Shown here piece by piece: positions 8,601 to 18,300 of a DNA stretch of 64,000 nt. A model generated the notes under the pieces. It was given only the letters and a program-made list of their open reading frames with translations, was not told the DNA's origin and ran no database searches. The stretch spans positions 124,001 through 188,000 of the forward strand of contig NZ_FRAB01000001.1 of assembly GCF_900142195.1 (NCBI RefSeq). The letters are read 5' to 3'. Origin of the DNA: Paraburkholderia terricola. GTDB taxonomy: Bacteria; Pseudomonadota; Gammaproteobacteria; Burkholderiales; Burkholderiaceae. Numbering within the stretch: the first letter of the stretch is position 1; each line of letters opens with the position of its first letter. The position numbers and the translations under genes were made by a program.

Positions 8601-9457
8601 CGATCATGGACACACAGGCATTGCTGGAACGCCAGAGCTTCATCGAACTCGACGCGCGCAGCCGCGCGAAACACCTGCTCGACGCCGGCACCTTCAGCGA
8701 ACTGCTCGATCCGTTCGAGCGTGTGCGTTCGCCGTGGCTCGCGCGGCAAGGCATCGTGACGCAGGCCGACGACGGCACCGTGGTCGCGCGAGGCGAGCTC
8801 GACGGACAGCCCGCGGTCGTGCTCGCCATCGACGCCGGCTTTCAGGGCGGCAGCATGGGCGAAGTGTCCGCGGCGAAAATCGCGGGCAGCCTCGAACTCG
8901 CCGCCGAGGACAACCGCAACGGCATTCCGATGCGCGCCGTGATTCTCTTCGAGACGGGCGGCGTGCGCTTGCAGGAAGCGAATCTCGGGCTCGCGGCGAT
9001 CGCGGAGATTCACGCCGCCATCGTCGACTTGCGGCGCTATCAGCCGGTGATCGGCATCACGGCGGGGCCGATCGGCTGCTACGGCGGCATGTCGATCGCG
9101 GCGGGCCTGTGCAGCTACCTGATCGCCACCCGCGAAGCGCGCCTCGGACTCAACGGACCCACGGTCATCGAGCAGGAGGCCGGCATCGCCGAATTCGATT
9201 CGCGCGACCGTCCGATGATCTGGAGCTTCACGGGCGGCGAGCAACGCCATCGCACGGGGCTGGTCGACGTGTACGCCGCCGACGACGCCAGTGCGATCCG
9301 CGCCGCCGTCATCGAACGGTTTCGCGCGGGACGTCCCGAAGCGTGCCGCAGCGAATGCGTGGCCGGCTTTCTGCAACGGCTTGCCGAGGTCGATCCCGAA
9401 GCGCAAGCCACTCCGCAACAGGCGGCCGCCATCTACAGCAAGGGGTTCAGGTCATGA
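8597..9457 (+). CDS. mdcD: Malonate decarboxylase beta subunit (malonyl-S-ACP decarboxylase component)
   Basis: A 286-residue carboxyltransferase-fold subunit. With MdcE it decarboxylates malonyl-S-ACP, regenerating acetyl-S-ACP. The crotonase-like core shows GGSMGEVSAAKIAGSLELA, ETGGVRLQEANLGLAAIAEI and ITAGPIGCYGGMSIAAGLCS, with the glycine-rich turns that form the oxyanion hole. Length and motifs match MdcD, with no sign of damage. It overlaps both neighbours by ATGA junctions (mdcC upstream, mdcE downstream), which fits a fixed subunit ratio. Confidence 0.94.
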   Translation: MTIMDTQALLERQSFIELDARSRAKHLLDAGTFSELLDPFERVRSPWLARQGIVTQADDGTVVARGELDGQPAVVLAIDAGFQGGSMGEVSAAKIAGSLELAAEDNRNGIPMRAVILFETGGVRLQEANLGLAAIAEIHAAIVDLRRYQPVIGITAGPIGCYGGMSIAAGLCSYLIATREARLGLNGPTVIEQEAGIAEFDSRDRPMIWSFTGGEQRHRTGLVDVYAADDASAIRAAVIERFRAGRPEACRSECVAGFLQRLAEVDPEAQATPQQAAAIYSKGFRS

Positions 9458-10275
9458 GCACACAGGAGCTTTCGAAGCGCGGCGCGGTATGGCTCGACGC
9501 GCTCACTTACAGCGCGCCGTTGCAGGCGGGCTATCCGCCTTCGGTGCGGGTCGTCGATGCGCGGCTCGGCGAGCATCCCGCGCGCTTCATCGCGGTGGTG
9601 CCCGACCCGGATAACGCGTTCCCGCGCGCACGCAGCGGCGAAGTCGGACTGATCGAGGGTTGGGAGATCGCGCGAGCGGTGCGCGAGGTGATCGACGCCG
9701 ATGCCGGGCGCGAGGACCACGAGAAGCGCGCGATCGTCGCCGTGATCGACGTCGCGAGCCAGGCCTACGGACGGCGCGAGGAAGCCTACGGCATCCACCA
9801 GGCGCTCGCCGGCGCCGCCGATGCGTATGCGAGCGCGCGCCTCGCCGGTCATCCGGTGATCGGGCTGATCGTCGGACGGGCGATGTCGGGCGCGTTTCTC
9901 GCGCACGGCTATCAGGCCAACCGCCTGATCGCGCTCGCCGATTCGCAGGTCATGGTTCACGCGATGGGCAAGGAATCCGCCGCGCGGGTTACGCTACGCT
10001 CGGTAGCCGATCTGGAGGCGTTCACGGCACGCGTGCCGCCGATGGCCTACGACATCGACAACTATGCGTCGCTCGGGCTGCTGTGGAAGCTCCTGAGCGT
10101 GAGGAACGCCGATGCGCCCAACGGCGCGGATCAATCCGCTGTCGAAAAGGCGTTGCAGGAAGCTTTCGACGAGATTCGCGCCGACCCGTCGCGCGGCCTC
10201 GGCAGCCGGCTCGGCAGCGCGCATCGCGCGAGTTCGGTGACCGTGCGCCGCAAGCTGCGCGAGCAGTGGCGCTGA
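9454..10275 (+). CDS. mdcE: Malonate decarboxylase gamma subunit
   Basis: A 273-residue second carboxyltransferase-type subunit that pairs with MdcD. Recognisable segments are IVAVIDVASQAYGRREEAYG, LIVGRAMSGAFLAHGYQANR and VMVHAMGKESAARVT. I chose the ATG at 9454 because it overlaps the mdcD stop, has an AAGGGG site upstream and gives the family length; the frame stays open far upstream without similarity. In most known mdc operons mdcG follows here; instead only 82 bp separate it from the transporter gene madL. Confidence 0.94.
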   Translation: MSTQELSKRGAVWLDALTYSAPLQAGYPPSVRVVDARLGEHPARFIAVVPDPDNAFPRARSGEVGLIEGWEIARAVREVIDADAGREDHEKRAIVAVIDVASQAYGRREEAYGIHQALAGAADAYASARLAGHPVIGLIVGRAMSGAFLAHGYQANRLIALADSQVMVHAMGKESAARVTLRSVADLEAFTARVPPMAYDIDNYASLGLLWKLLSVRNADAPNGADQSAVEKALQEAFDEIRADPSRGLGSRLGSAHRASSVTVRRKLREQWR

Positions 10276-10357
10276 ACCGCGCCGACCCCATCCCCGCCCA
10301 TCCCGCTTCACGCACCGGCTCGTAAGAAGCCATTAAACGTATGACAGGAGACACGAA

Positions 10358-10753
10358 ATGATCATCTATGGAACCGCGCTGCTTGCGTTCTGCCATCTGG
10401 CGGGACTCTTCCTCGGCGACCTGCTGGGGCTCGCGATCGGCGTCAAGACGAATGTCGGCGGCGTCGGCATTGCGATGCTGCTGCTGATTTTCCTGCGCCT
10501 TTATCTGCACGGACGCGGGCTGTTGCCGAAGGAAACCGAGGCGGGCGTGGGCTTCTGGGGTGCGATGTACATCCCCGTGGTGGTGGCGATGGCCGCCAAT
10601 CAGAACGTGGTGGCCGCGCTCAAGGGCGGTCCGGTCGCGCTGCTGTCGGCATTGGGCGCGGTGGCTGTCTGCGCGTGCTGCATTGCCGTTCTTTCCCGCA
10701 CCGGGAGCGACAGCACGTCGCTCGTCAGCGCGCCGAAACTCGAAGAAATCTGA
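10358..10753 (+). CDS. madL: Malonate transporter subunit MadL
   Basis: A 131-residue membrane protein with four hydrophobic segments, matching the MadL family first described in Malonomonas rubra. MadL and MadM together import malonate in symport with a cation. Family features include the start MIIYGTALLAFCHLAGLFLG and GLAIGVKTNVGGVGIAMLLL. An AGGAG site precedes the ATG. It is followed at 14 bp by madM. Placement inside the mdc operon after mdcE secures the role. Confidence 0.93.
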   Translation: MIIYGTALLAFCHLAGLFLGDLLGLAIGVKTNVGGVGIAMLLLIFLRLYLHGRGLLPKETEAGVGFWGAMYIPVVVAMAANQNVVAALKGGPVALLSALGAVAVCACCIAVLSRTGSDSTSLVSAPKLEEI

Positions 10754-10767
10754 GGCAGGAGACCATC

Positions 10768-11535
10768 ATGTTGCATATGCTCGATAAAGTTCTGATCCAG
10801 AACGGCCTCGTGACTTCGTTCGCGCTGGTCGGCCTCATCATGTGGGTGTCGTCGCTGATCTCGCGCAAGCTGACCTTCGGGCGCGTGCACGGCTCGGCCA
10901 TCGCGATCGTGATCGGCCTCGTGCTGGCCTATTTCGGCGGCGTCTTCACCGGCGGACAAAAAGGCCTCGCCGACCTGCCGCTCTTCACCGGCGTCGGCCT
11001 GATGGGCGGCGCGATGCTGCGCGACTTCGCCATCGTCGCGACCGCCTTCGAGGTGCAGGCCACCGAGGCGCGCAAGGCCGGGCTCATCGGCGTGGTGTCG
11101 CTGCTGCTCGGCACCGTGCTGCCGTTCATCGTCGGCGCGAGCATCGCCCACGCGTTCGGCTACACCGACGCGGTCAGCATGACGACCATCGGCGCGGGCG
11201 CGGTCACCTATATCGTCGGACCCGTCACCGGCGCGGCCATCGGCGCAAGCTCCGACGTGATCGCGCTCAGCATCGCGACGGGCTTGATCAAGGCGATCAT
11301 CGTGATGGTCGGCACGCCGATCGCGGCGGGCTTCATGGGACTGAAGACGCCCCGCTCCGCGATGATCTTCGGCGGCCTCGCCGGCACCGTCAGCGGCGTG
11401 AGCGCGGGACTCGCCGCGACCGATCGGCGGCTCGTGCCGTATGGCGCGCTGATCGCGACGTTTCACACGGGCATCGGCTGCCTGCTCGGACCTTCGCTGC
11501 TGTTCTTCGCGACCCGAGCGCTGATGGCCGCGTGA
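10768..11535 (+). CDS. madM: Malonate transporter subunit MadM
   Basis: A 255-residue polytopic inner-membrane protein of the MadM family, partner of MadL. About seven or eight hydrophobic stretches are visible, with family segments GRVHGSAIAIVIGLVLAYFG, GLMGGAMLRDFAIVATAFEV and TIGAGAVTYIVGPVTGAAIG. I set the start at the ATG at 10768, which has an AGGAGA site; the frame is open upstream but the extension overlaps madL and shows no similarity. It is followed at 61 bp by mdcH. Confidence 0.93.
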   Translation: MLHMLDKVLIQNGLVTSFALVGLIMWVSSLISRKLTFGRVHGSAIAIVIGLVLAYFGGVFTGGQKGLADLPLFTGVGLMGGAMLRDFAIVATAFEVQATEARKAGLIGVVSLLLGTVLPFIVGASIAHAFGYTDAVSMTTIGAGAVTYIVGPVTGAAIGASSDVIALSIATGLIKAIIVMVGTPIAAGFMGLKTPRSAMIFGGLAGTVSGVSAGLAATDRRLVPYGALIATFHTGIGCLLGPSLLFFATRALMAA

Positions 11536-11596
11536 AACGCGCGAGCGAGCGCGGCGTGCAGAGTGCGGCGTGCATGATGCGCCACGGAGAAGCCTC

Positions 11597-12529
11597 ATGA
11601 GCGTGCTGTTCACCTTCCCCGGCCAGGGCTCGCAGCGAAGCGGCATGCTGCACGCGCTGCCGGATCACGTCGCGGCCACTCACGCGATGGAGGAGGCCAG
11701 CGACACGCTGAGCTACGACGTCCGCGCGCTCGACACCGCCGATGCGCTGCGCTCCACCACCGCGGTGCAGCTTTGCCTGCTGATCGCGGGCGTCGCGCAG
11801 GCGCGCGTGCTCGCCGCCCGCGGCCACGAGCCCGACCTCGTGACGGGCCTTTCGATCGGCGCCTATCCCGCCGCCGTGAGCGCCGGCGCGCTTCATTACG
11901 CCGACGCCGTGAGGCTCGTCGCCTTGCGCGGACAGTTGATGGAGCGCGCCTATCCGGGCGGCTACGGCATGACCGCGATCGTCGGCATGACACAGCGCGC
12001 GCTCGAACCTTTGATCGCGCGAGTCAACAGCGCGGCCATGCCGGTGTTTCTGGCGAACATCAACGCGCACACGCAGATGGTGGTGGCGGGCAGTCACGCC
12101 GCCATGCACGAACTCGCAACGCTGGCGGGCGAACACGGCGCGCAACGCTGCGAGCGTCTCGACGTGGCGGTGCCGTCCCATTGCGCGTTGCTCGACGAAC
12201 CCGCGGCCGAACTCGCCGATGCGTTCGCCAGGGTAGCCGTGCAAGCGCCTCGCGTCGTGTATCTGAGCAGCAGCGTCGCGCGGCCGCTGTTCGACGGCCC
12301 GCGCATCGCGGCCGATCTTGCCGGCAACATGGCGCGGCCGGTGCGCTGGCACGACACGATCAGGCTCGCGTGGGAGCGAGGCGCGCGGCTCGCGGTCGAG
12401 ATGCCGCCCGCCAACGTGCTGACGCGGCTCAGTTGCGCGATCTTCGGCGAAGGCATTGCGGTGAGTTGCAGCGAGACGGTGCTGCGTGACGTTGAAGCGC
12501 TGATCGAACGGGAACGGGCGCGCGAATGA
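11597..12529 (+). CDS. mdcH: Malonyl-CoA:acyl carrier protein transacylase, malonate decarboxylase epsilon subunit
   Basis: A 310-residue FabD-like acyltransferase. It primes the decarboxylase by loading malonyl, from malonyl-CoA, onto the carrier protein. It starts with the FPGQGSQ motif, has the nucleophilic serine elbow TGLSIGAYPAAVS and an RGQLME segment like FabD. The ATG at 11597 puts FPGQGSQ at the proper distance; an upstream ATG adds only unrelated residues. It is the last gene of the operon, facing the divergently oriented LysR gene across 47 bp (convergent ends). Confidence 0.92.
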   Translation: MSVLFTFPGQGSQRSGMLHALPDHVAATHAMEEASDTLSYDVRALDTADALRSTTAVQLCLLIAGVAQARVLAARGHEPDLVTGLSIGAYPAAVSAGALHYADAVRLVALRGQLMERAYPGGYGMTAIVGMTQRALEPLIARVNSAAMPVFLANINAHTQMVVAGSHAAMHELATLAGEHGAQRCERLDVAVPSHCALLDEPAAELADAFARVAVQAPRVVYLSSSVARPLFDGPRIAADLAGNMARPVRWHDTIRLAWERGARLAVEMPPANVLTRLSCAIFGEGIAVSCSETVLRDVEALIERERARE

Positions 12530-12576
12530 CGTGAAGCGTCGGGCGACGCCTCGGTTGCCGCCTCAGTTTTCTAACC

Positions 12577-13491
12577 TCAGATGACGCTTCTCGTGCGAAG
12601 CCGGCAAACGGCCATCAGCGCGAGCAGGTTCGGATCGCGTTCGCGCGCGCGCAGAAAGCTCACGCCGATGGTCTGACGCATCAAAAATTGCGGCTTGAGC
12701 GGAATGAACTGCACCTGGTCGCCGAACACGCCGCGCACGCGGCCCGGCAACAGCGTATAGCCGACTCCGCCGCTCACCAGGTTCATCAACGAAAAGATAT
12801 CGCCGACTCGCATGGTCACGTTCGGCGTGAAGCCCGCGACGCGAAATGCCTCCAGAAAACCGCGATACGTGACGAAGCCCTCGCCCAGCGAAACGAAGGT
12901 CTCGTCGCGGCAGTCGCACAAATCGACGGCCTCCTGATTCGCATACGGTGACCCGGCCGGCGCCGCGAAAAAGATGTCGTCCTCGAAAAGCGGAATGGAC
13001 TCGATTTCCGGATCGGCGTCGGGCAAGGCCATCAACGCCGCATCGATCGCACCCCGCTTGAGCTTGTCGAGCAGTTCCGCGTTCGAGCCGAGCGCGAGTT
13101 CGACCTGGAGTGTCGGCCGCCGCACCTTGATGTCGATGACGATGCCGGGCACGGCCCGGATGGTCAGCGAGTAAAGCGAGCCGATCTTCAGACGGTCCGA
13201 CGAATAGCCCGCCGCCTCGCGCGTCGCGCGAATGCCGTCGGACATCGTGGTGAGCACTTCTTGCGCGACGTCGGCCAGCATCTGCGCCGCTTCGGTCGAT
13301 TTCAGATTACGGCCTTCGTGCCGAAAGAGCGCGCATCGCACACCCTGTTCGAGCGAATGCAGCGCGCGATGAACACTGACGGTACTGACGTTCAACGCCT
13401 CGGCCGCCTTCGACAGGTTGCCCGTCTCCATGAAAGCGAGCAGGACTTCCAGCTTGCGAAAAGTGATCTCCTCGTCGATTCGGTCGCGCAT
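12577..13491 (-). CDS. mdcR: LysR-family transcriptional regulator, probable regulator of malonate genes
   Basis: A 304-residue LysR-type regulator. The N-terminus has the winged helix-turn-helix (EEITFRKLEVLLAFMETGNL, then SKAAEALNVSTVSVHRALHSLE) and the rest is a periplasmic-binding-protein-like effector domain. LysR proteins named MdcR activate mdc operons in Klebsiella, Acinetobacter and Pseudomonas, and this gene sits next to mdcH, so the same role is likely. Unusually, it lies at the end of the operon rather than beside its promoter. The other flank is the nitrate island, which it is less likely to control. Confidence 0.85.
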   Translation of the reverse strand: MRDRIDEEITFRKLEVLLAFMETGNLSKAAEALNVSTVSVHRALHSLEQGVRCALFRHEGRNLKSTEAAQMLADVAQEVLTTMSDGIRATREAAGYSSDRLKIGSLYSLTIRAVPGIVIDIKVRRPTLQVELALGSNAELLDKLKRGAIDAALMALPDADPEIESIPLFEDDIFFAAPAGSPYANQEAVDLCDCRDETFVSLGEGFVTYRGFLEAFRVAGFTPNVTMRVGDIFSLMNLVSGGVGYTLLPGRVRGVFGDQVQFIPLKPQFLMRQTIGVSFLRARERDPNLLALMAVCRLRTRSVI

Positions 13492-13605
13492 CTCGATGCT
13501 TCGGCAGGTGGAAACAGGCCATTATCGGCTCGCGCCAGCGCTGCACAAATAGCGTTAACCCCGCATTCGCCCGCTCGCGCGAACACCGGATCGCGGCGTT
13601 CCCGG

Positions 13606-13619
13606 TTGATCCATCTCAA
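13606..13619. promoter_or_regulatory. FNR/ANR-type box upstream of the nar operon
   Basis: TTGAT-CCAT-CTCAA matches the FNR consensus TTGAT-N4-ATCAA at 9 of 10 positions. It is about 155 bp upstream of the first ORF of the nar operon. Placed at the usual -41.5 it predicts a transcript start near 13654. No experimental evidence. Confidence 0.65.
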
Positions 13620-13643
13620 TCCGATGACGATTGCGAAGCCCGC

Positions 13644-13659
13644 TAGTTCTTTCGAACTA
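13644..13659. promoter_or_regulatory. Inverted repeat in the nar promoter region
   Basis: TAGTTC-TTTC-GAACTA is a perfect 6-bp inverted repeat, 25 bp downstream of the FNR-like box. It does not resemble the NarL heptamer pair. It may be an operator; the protein is unknown. Confidence 0.4.
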
Positions 13660-13774
13660 CGGCCAACCGTGACGGCATAGTTCCAATGCCTCGCGCGTGA
13701 CCCCCACTCGACGGATATTCATCCGCACCCCCGCCGCCCACAATCGTGCTCAACCATTCGAGCGGCGTCACATC

Positions 13775-13960
13775 ATGAATCCCTTGCCTAACCCGATTTT
13801 CGACCAGAGCTGGCCACTGCAGGACGCCGCCGTGCTGATGTTCTGCCTGTCGGTGGCGATCTGGCTCGCGTGCTTCGTGATGGACCTGCGACAGCACGCA
13901 ACACGGCCGCGCCCGGACACCCCCGGGCGGGCCGACCGTCCAACAGGAGAATTGCAATGA
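13775..13960 (+). CDS. Small single-pass membrane protein before narK
   Basis: A 61-residue ORF whose stop overlaps the narK start (ATGA), which is good evidence for translation. Its middle holds one hydrophobic helix (AAVLMFCLSVAIWLACFVMD), followed by a basic, proline-rich tail. The ATG at 13775 was chosen; upstream in-frame sequence looks non-coding. I do not recognise a named family. By position it belongs to the nitrate respiration operon and could assist NarK or the reductase membrane subunit, which is inference. Confidence 0.65.
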   Translation: MNPLPNPIFDQSWPLQDAAVLMFCLSVAIWLACFVMDLRQHATRPRPDTPGRADRPTGELQ

Positions 13961-15366
13961 ACTCCCGGCCGATAGCATCGCGGCCAGGCCGCACGCTCGC
14001 GATCTGGTCCCCCGAAGACAAGGCGTTCTGGGAACGTGAAGGCGAAGCGATCGCGAGGCTCAACCTGTGGATCTCGGTCCCCGCGTTGTTCCTCGCGTTC
14101 GCCATCTGGCAGGTGTGGAGCGTCGTCGCGGTGAACCTGCCGACGCTCGGCTTCCGCTACTCGACCAACCAGTTGTTCTGGCTCGCGGCGGCGCCCGCGC
14201 TGAGCGGCGCGACGCTGCGCATCTTCTATTCGTTCATGGTGCCGCTCGTCGGCGGCCGTCGCTGGACGGCGATCTCGACGGCCTCGCTGTTGATCCCCGC
14301 CATCGGTATCGGTTTCGCGGTGCAGGACAACACCACCACCTATCCGACCATGCTCGGGCTCGCGTTGCTGTGCGGCCTGGGCGGCGGCAACTTCAGTTCG
14401 AGCATGGCGAACATCAGCTTCTTCTTTCCGAAGGAGCGCAAGGGCTCGGCGCTCGGCGTCAACGCGGGACTCGGCAACCTGGGGGTGTCGGTCGTGCAGT
14501 TTCTGAGTCCGCTCGTGGTCACCGCCGGCATCTTCGGCATCTTTGCCGGCGACCCGCAAAGCGTCGTCAAGGCCGGACAGACCACGCTCGTGTGGACGCA
14601 AAACGCCGCCTTCGTGTGGGTGCCGTGGATCGCCCTGGCGTCGCTCGCCGCATGGTTCGGCATGAACGATCTCGCCGAAGCGAAGGCGTCGTTCGCCGAA
14701 CAGGCGGTGATCTTCCGGCGCAAGCACAACTGGCTGATGTGCGTGCTGTACCTCGGCACCTTCGGCTCGTTTATCGGCTATGCGGCGGGCTTTCCGCTGC
14801 TGATCAAGAGCCAGTTCCCCGGTGTGAATCCGCTCGCCTACGCGTGGCTGGGACCGCTCGTCGGCGCCGCGGTGCGCCCCTTCGGCGGCTGGCTCGCCGA
14901 CAAGCTGGGCGGTGCGCGCGTCACGCTGTGGAACTTCGTCGTAATGGCATGCGCGGTGGGCGGCGTGCTGATGTTCCTGCCGAGCGGCGCCTCGGCGGGC
15001 AGCTTTGCGGGTTTCTTCGCCAGCTTTCTCGTGCTGTTCCTGACCACGGGCATCGGCAACGGCTCGACGTTCCGCATGATCCCGGTGATCTTTCTCACCT
15101 CGAAGCTGCGCGAGGTCGACCCGGCGAACCGCGAAGCGGTGCAGCGCGCGACGCGGGAAGGCAACACCGAGGCCGCGGCCACGCTGGGATTTTCCGCGGC
15201 GATGGCGGCCTACGGCGGCTTCTTCATCCCCAAGAGCTATGGCAGCGCCATCGCCCTCACCGGCGGCCCTCAAGCGGCGCTGTACGTGTTCATCGCCTTC
15301 TATCTCGTGTGCATCGCCGTGACGTGGTGGCACTACGCCCGCCGCAACGCGCCGATGCCCTGCTGA
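13957..15366 (+). CDS. narK: Nitrate/nitrite transporter NarK
   Basis: A 469-residue MFS transporter of the NarK/NarU type with about twelve membrane segments. The N-terminal part (WSPEDKAFWEREGEAIARLN, then LWISVPALFLAFAIWQVWSV) is typical of this branch, and the nitrate signature regions GLALLCGLGGGNFSSSMANI and a second glycine-rich segment near GNGSTFRMIPVIF are present. It imports nitrate and exports nitrite across the inner membrane. The ATG at 13957 with AGGAG site overlaps the upstream small ORF; narG follows after 16 bp, so it is part of the nar operon. Confidence 0.95.
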   Translation: MNSRPIASRPGRTLAIWSPEDKAFWEREGEAIARLNLWISVPALFLAFAIWQVWSVVAVNLPTLGFRYSTNQLFWLAAAPALSGATLRIFYSFMVPLVGGRRWTAISTASLLIPAIGIGFAVQDNTTTYPTMLGLALLCGLGGGNFSSSMANISFFFPKERKGSALGVNAGLGNLGVSVVQFLSPLVVTAGIFGIFAGDPQSVVKAGQTTLVWTQNAAFVWVPWIALASLAAWFGMNDLAEAKASFAEQAVIFRRKHNWLMCVLYLGTFGSFIGYAAGFPLLIKSQFPGVNPLAYAWLGPLVGAAVRPFGGWLADKLGGARVTLWNFVVMACAVGGVLMFLPSGASAGSFAGFFASFLVLFLTTGIGNGSTFRMIPVIFLTSKLREVDPANREAVQRATREGNTEAAATLGFSAAMAAYGGFFIPKSYGSAIALTGGPQAALYVFIAFYLVCIAVTWWHYARRNAPMPC

Positions 15367-15382
15367 AACCGGAGCCTGTTCC

Positions 15383-18300
15383 ATGAGCCATTTTCTCGAC
15401 CGACTGACCCACTTCGCGCTCCCCAAAGAGCGGTTCGCGGACGGTCACGGCGTCACCACGGGCGAAGACCGCACGTGGGAAGACACTTACCGTAATCGCT
15501 GGGCCCACGACAAGATCGTGCGCAGCACGCACGGCGTGAACTGCACGGGCTCCTGTTCATGGAAGATCTATGTGAAGGGCGGCATCGTCACGTGGGAAAC
15601 GCAGCAGACCGATTACCCGCGCACCCGCTGGGACATGCCCAATCATGAACCGCGCGGCTGCGCGCGCGGCGCGTCGTACTCGTGGTATCTGTACAGCGCG
15701 AACCGCGTGAAATACCCGATGGTGCGCGGACGCCTGCTCGAACGCTGGCGCGCCGCCTTGAAGGCGCAGGGCGATCCGGTCGCGGCGTGGGCCTCGATCG
15801 TCGAGAACGCCGAGGCGCGGCGCGATTATCAAAAGGTGCGCGGCATGGGCGGCTTCGTGCGCAGCAGTTGGGACGAAGTGAACCGGATCGTCGCCGCCGC
15901 CAATGTCTATACGATCAGGAAGCACGGCCCGGACCGCATCATCGGCTTTTCGCCGATTCCCGCGATGAGCATGGTCAGCTATGCGGCAGGCAGCCGCTAC
16001 CTGAGCCTGATCGGCGGCGTCTGCATGAGCTTCTACGACTGGTATTGCGATCTGCCGCCGGCCAGTCCGCAAATCTGGGGCGAGCAGACCGACGTGCCGG
16101 AATCGGCGGACTGGTACAACTCGTCCTACATCATCGCGTGGGGCAGCAATGTTCCGCAAACGCGCACGCCCGATGCGCACTTCTTCACCGAGGTCCGCTA
16201 CAAGGGCACGAAAACCGTCGCGGTGACGCCCGACTATAGCGAAGTGGCGAAGCTCTCCGATCTCTGGCTGCACCCGCGGCAGGGAACCGATGCGGCGCTC
16301 GCGATGGCGATGGGTCACGTCGCGCTCAACGAGTTCTACTTCAAGACGCGCAGCGAATACTTCGACGGCTACGCGCGGCGCTACACCGACCTGCCCATGC
16401 TCGTGATGCTCAAGACGCATACGTTGCCGGACGGGCGCGAGACCCTGGTGCCGGACCGCTATCTGCGCGCGAGCGACTTCAACGGCAAGCTCGGGCAATC
16501 GAACAATCCCGAATGGAAGACCGTCGCGTTCGACACGAACGGGCGTGCCGTGCTGCCCAACGGTTCGATCGGTTTTCGCTGGGGCGCGGAAGGCGGCGAG
16601 GACGCCGGCAAGTGGAATCTGGAGGACAAGGAAGCGCGTCACGGCGAGGCGGCCACGCTCAAGCTCTCGGTGCTGGAAGACGGCTCGCAGCCGTATGAGA
16701 TCGTCGATATCGCCCTGCCCTACTTCGGCGGCGTTGCTTCACCGCATTTCACCGCCAATGAACTCGACGGACAGATCAATCACGTCAAGGCGCCGGCGGT
16801 GCGCCTGCGTCTCGGCAAGGAAGGCGACACGCGCGAAGCGCTGGTCGCCACCGTGTTCGATCTGCAAGCGGCGCAGTACGGCATCGACCGCGGCCTCGGC
16901 AGCGGCGCGGCCAGTTACGACGACAATGCCGCGTACACCCCGGCCTGGGCGGAGTCGATTACCGGCGTGCCGCGCGATCAGATCGTTACCGTGGCGCGCG
17001 AATTCGCCGCCAACGCGGACAAGACGCACGGCCGCTCGATGGTGATCATCGGCGCGGCGATGAATCACTGGTATCACGCCGACATGAATTACCGCGGCGT
17101 AATCAACCTGTTGATGATGTGCGGCTGCATCGGTCAGAGCGGCGGCGGCTGGGCGCACTACGTCGGCCAGGAAAAGCTGCGCCCGCAAACCGGCTGGACC
17201 GCGCTCGCCTTCGCGCTGGACTGGATTCGTCCGCCGAGGCAAATGAACGGCACGAGTTTCTTCTACGCGCACACCGACCAGTGGCGCTACGAAAAGCTGA
17301 ACATGGAGGAAATCGCTTCGCCGCTCGCGGACAAGCGTCTCTATGGCGGCAGCATGATCGACTACAACGTGCGTGCGGAGCGCATGGGCTGGCTGCCCAG
17401 CGCACCGCAGTTGAAAACCAATCCCTTGCAGGTGGCGAAGCAGGCGGCCGAGCACGGCATGGAAGCGAAAGACTATGTCGTGCAGGGGCTGCGCGACGGC
17501 AGCTTGCAGATGAGCTGCGAAGATCCCGATGCGCCGCAAAACTGGCCGCGCAACATGTTCGTGTGGCGCTCGAATCTGCTCGGCTCGTCGGGCAAGGGCC
17601 ATGAGTATTTTTGCAAGCATCTGCTCGGGACGGAAAACGGCGTGCAGGGCAAGGACCTGGGCCGCGACGACGCGCGCCCTGTCGAGGTCGAATGGCACGA
17701 CGAGGCGCCGGAGGGCAAGCTGGATCTTCTGGTGACGCTGGACTTCCGCATGAGCACGACCTGCCTGTACTCGGACATCGTCCTGCCGACCGCCAGCTGG
17801 TACGAGAAAAACGACCTCAATACGAGCGACATGCACCCGTTCATTCACCCGCTCTCGGCGGCGGTCGATCCGGTTTGGCAGGCCCGTTCCGACTGGGAAA
17901 TCTACAAGGGTTTCGCGAAGGCTTTCAGCGAGGTCTGCGTGGGCCATCTCGGCGTCGAGCGCGATGTCGTGCTGACGCCGTTGATGCACGATTCGCCGGC
18001 GGAACTCGCGCAACCCTTCGAGGTGAAGGAGTGGAAGAAAGGCGAATGCGATCTCATCCCCGGCAAGACGGCGCCGCAGATCGCCGTGGTGGAGCGCGAC
18101 TACCCGAACGTCTTCAAGCGCTTCACCGCGCTCGGTCCGTTGATGAACAAGATCGGCAACGGCGGCAAGGGCATTGCGTGGAAAACCGAAACCGAGGTGA
18201 CGCAACTCGGCCAGTTGAATGGCCTCACCCAGGACGACGGCCCGACCAAAGGCATGCCGCGCATCGTCACCGATATCGACGCCTGCGAAGTGATCCTGCA

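Noticed and set aside
10276..10357. Hidden or decayed mdcG between mdcE and madL
   Set aside because: The gap is only 82 bp and contains no similarity to MdcG.
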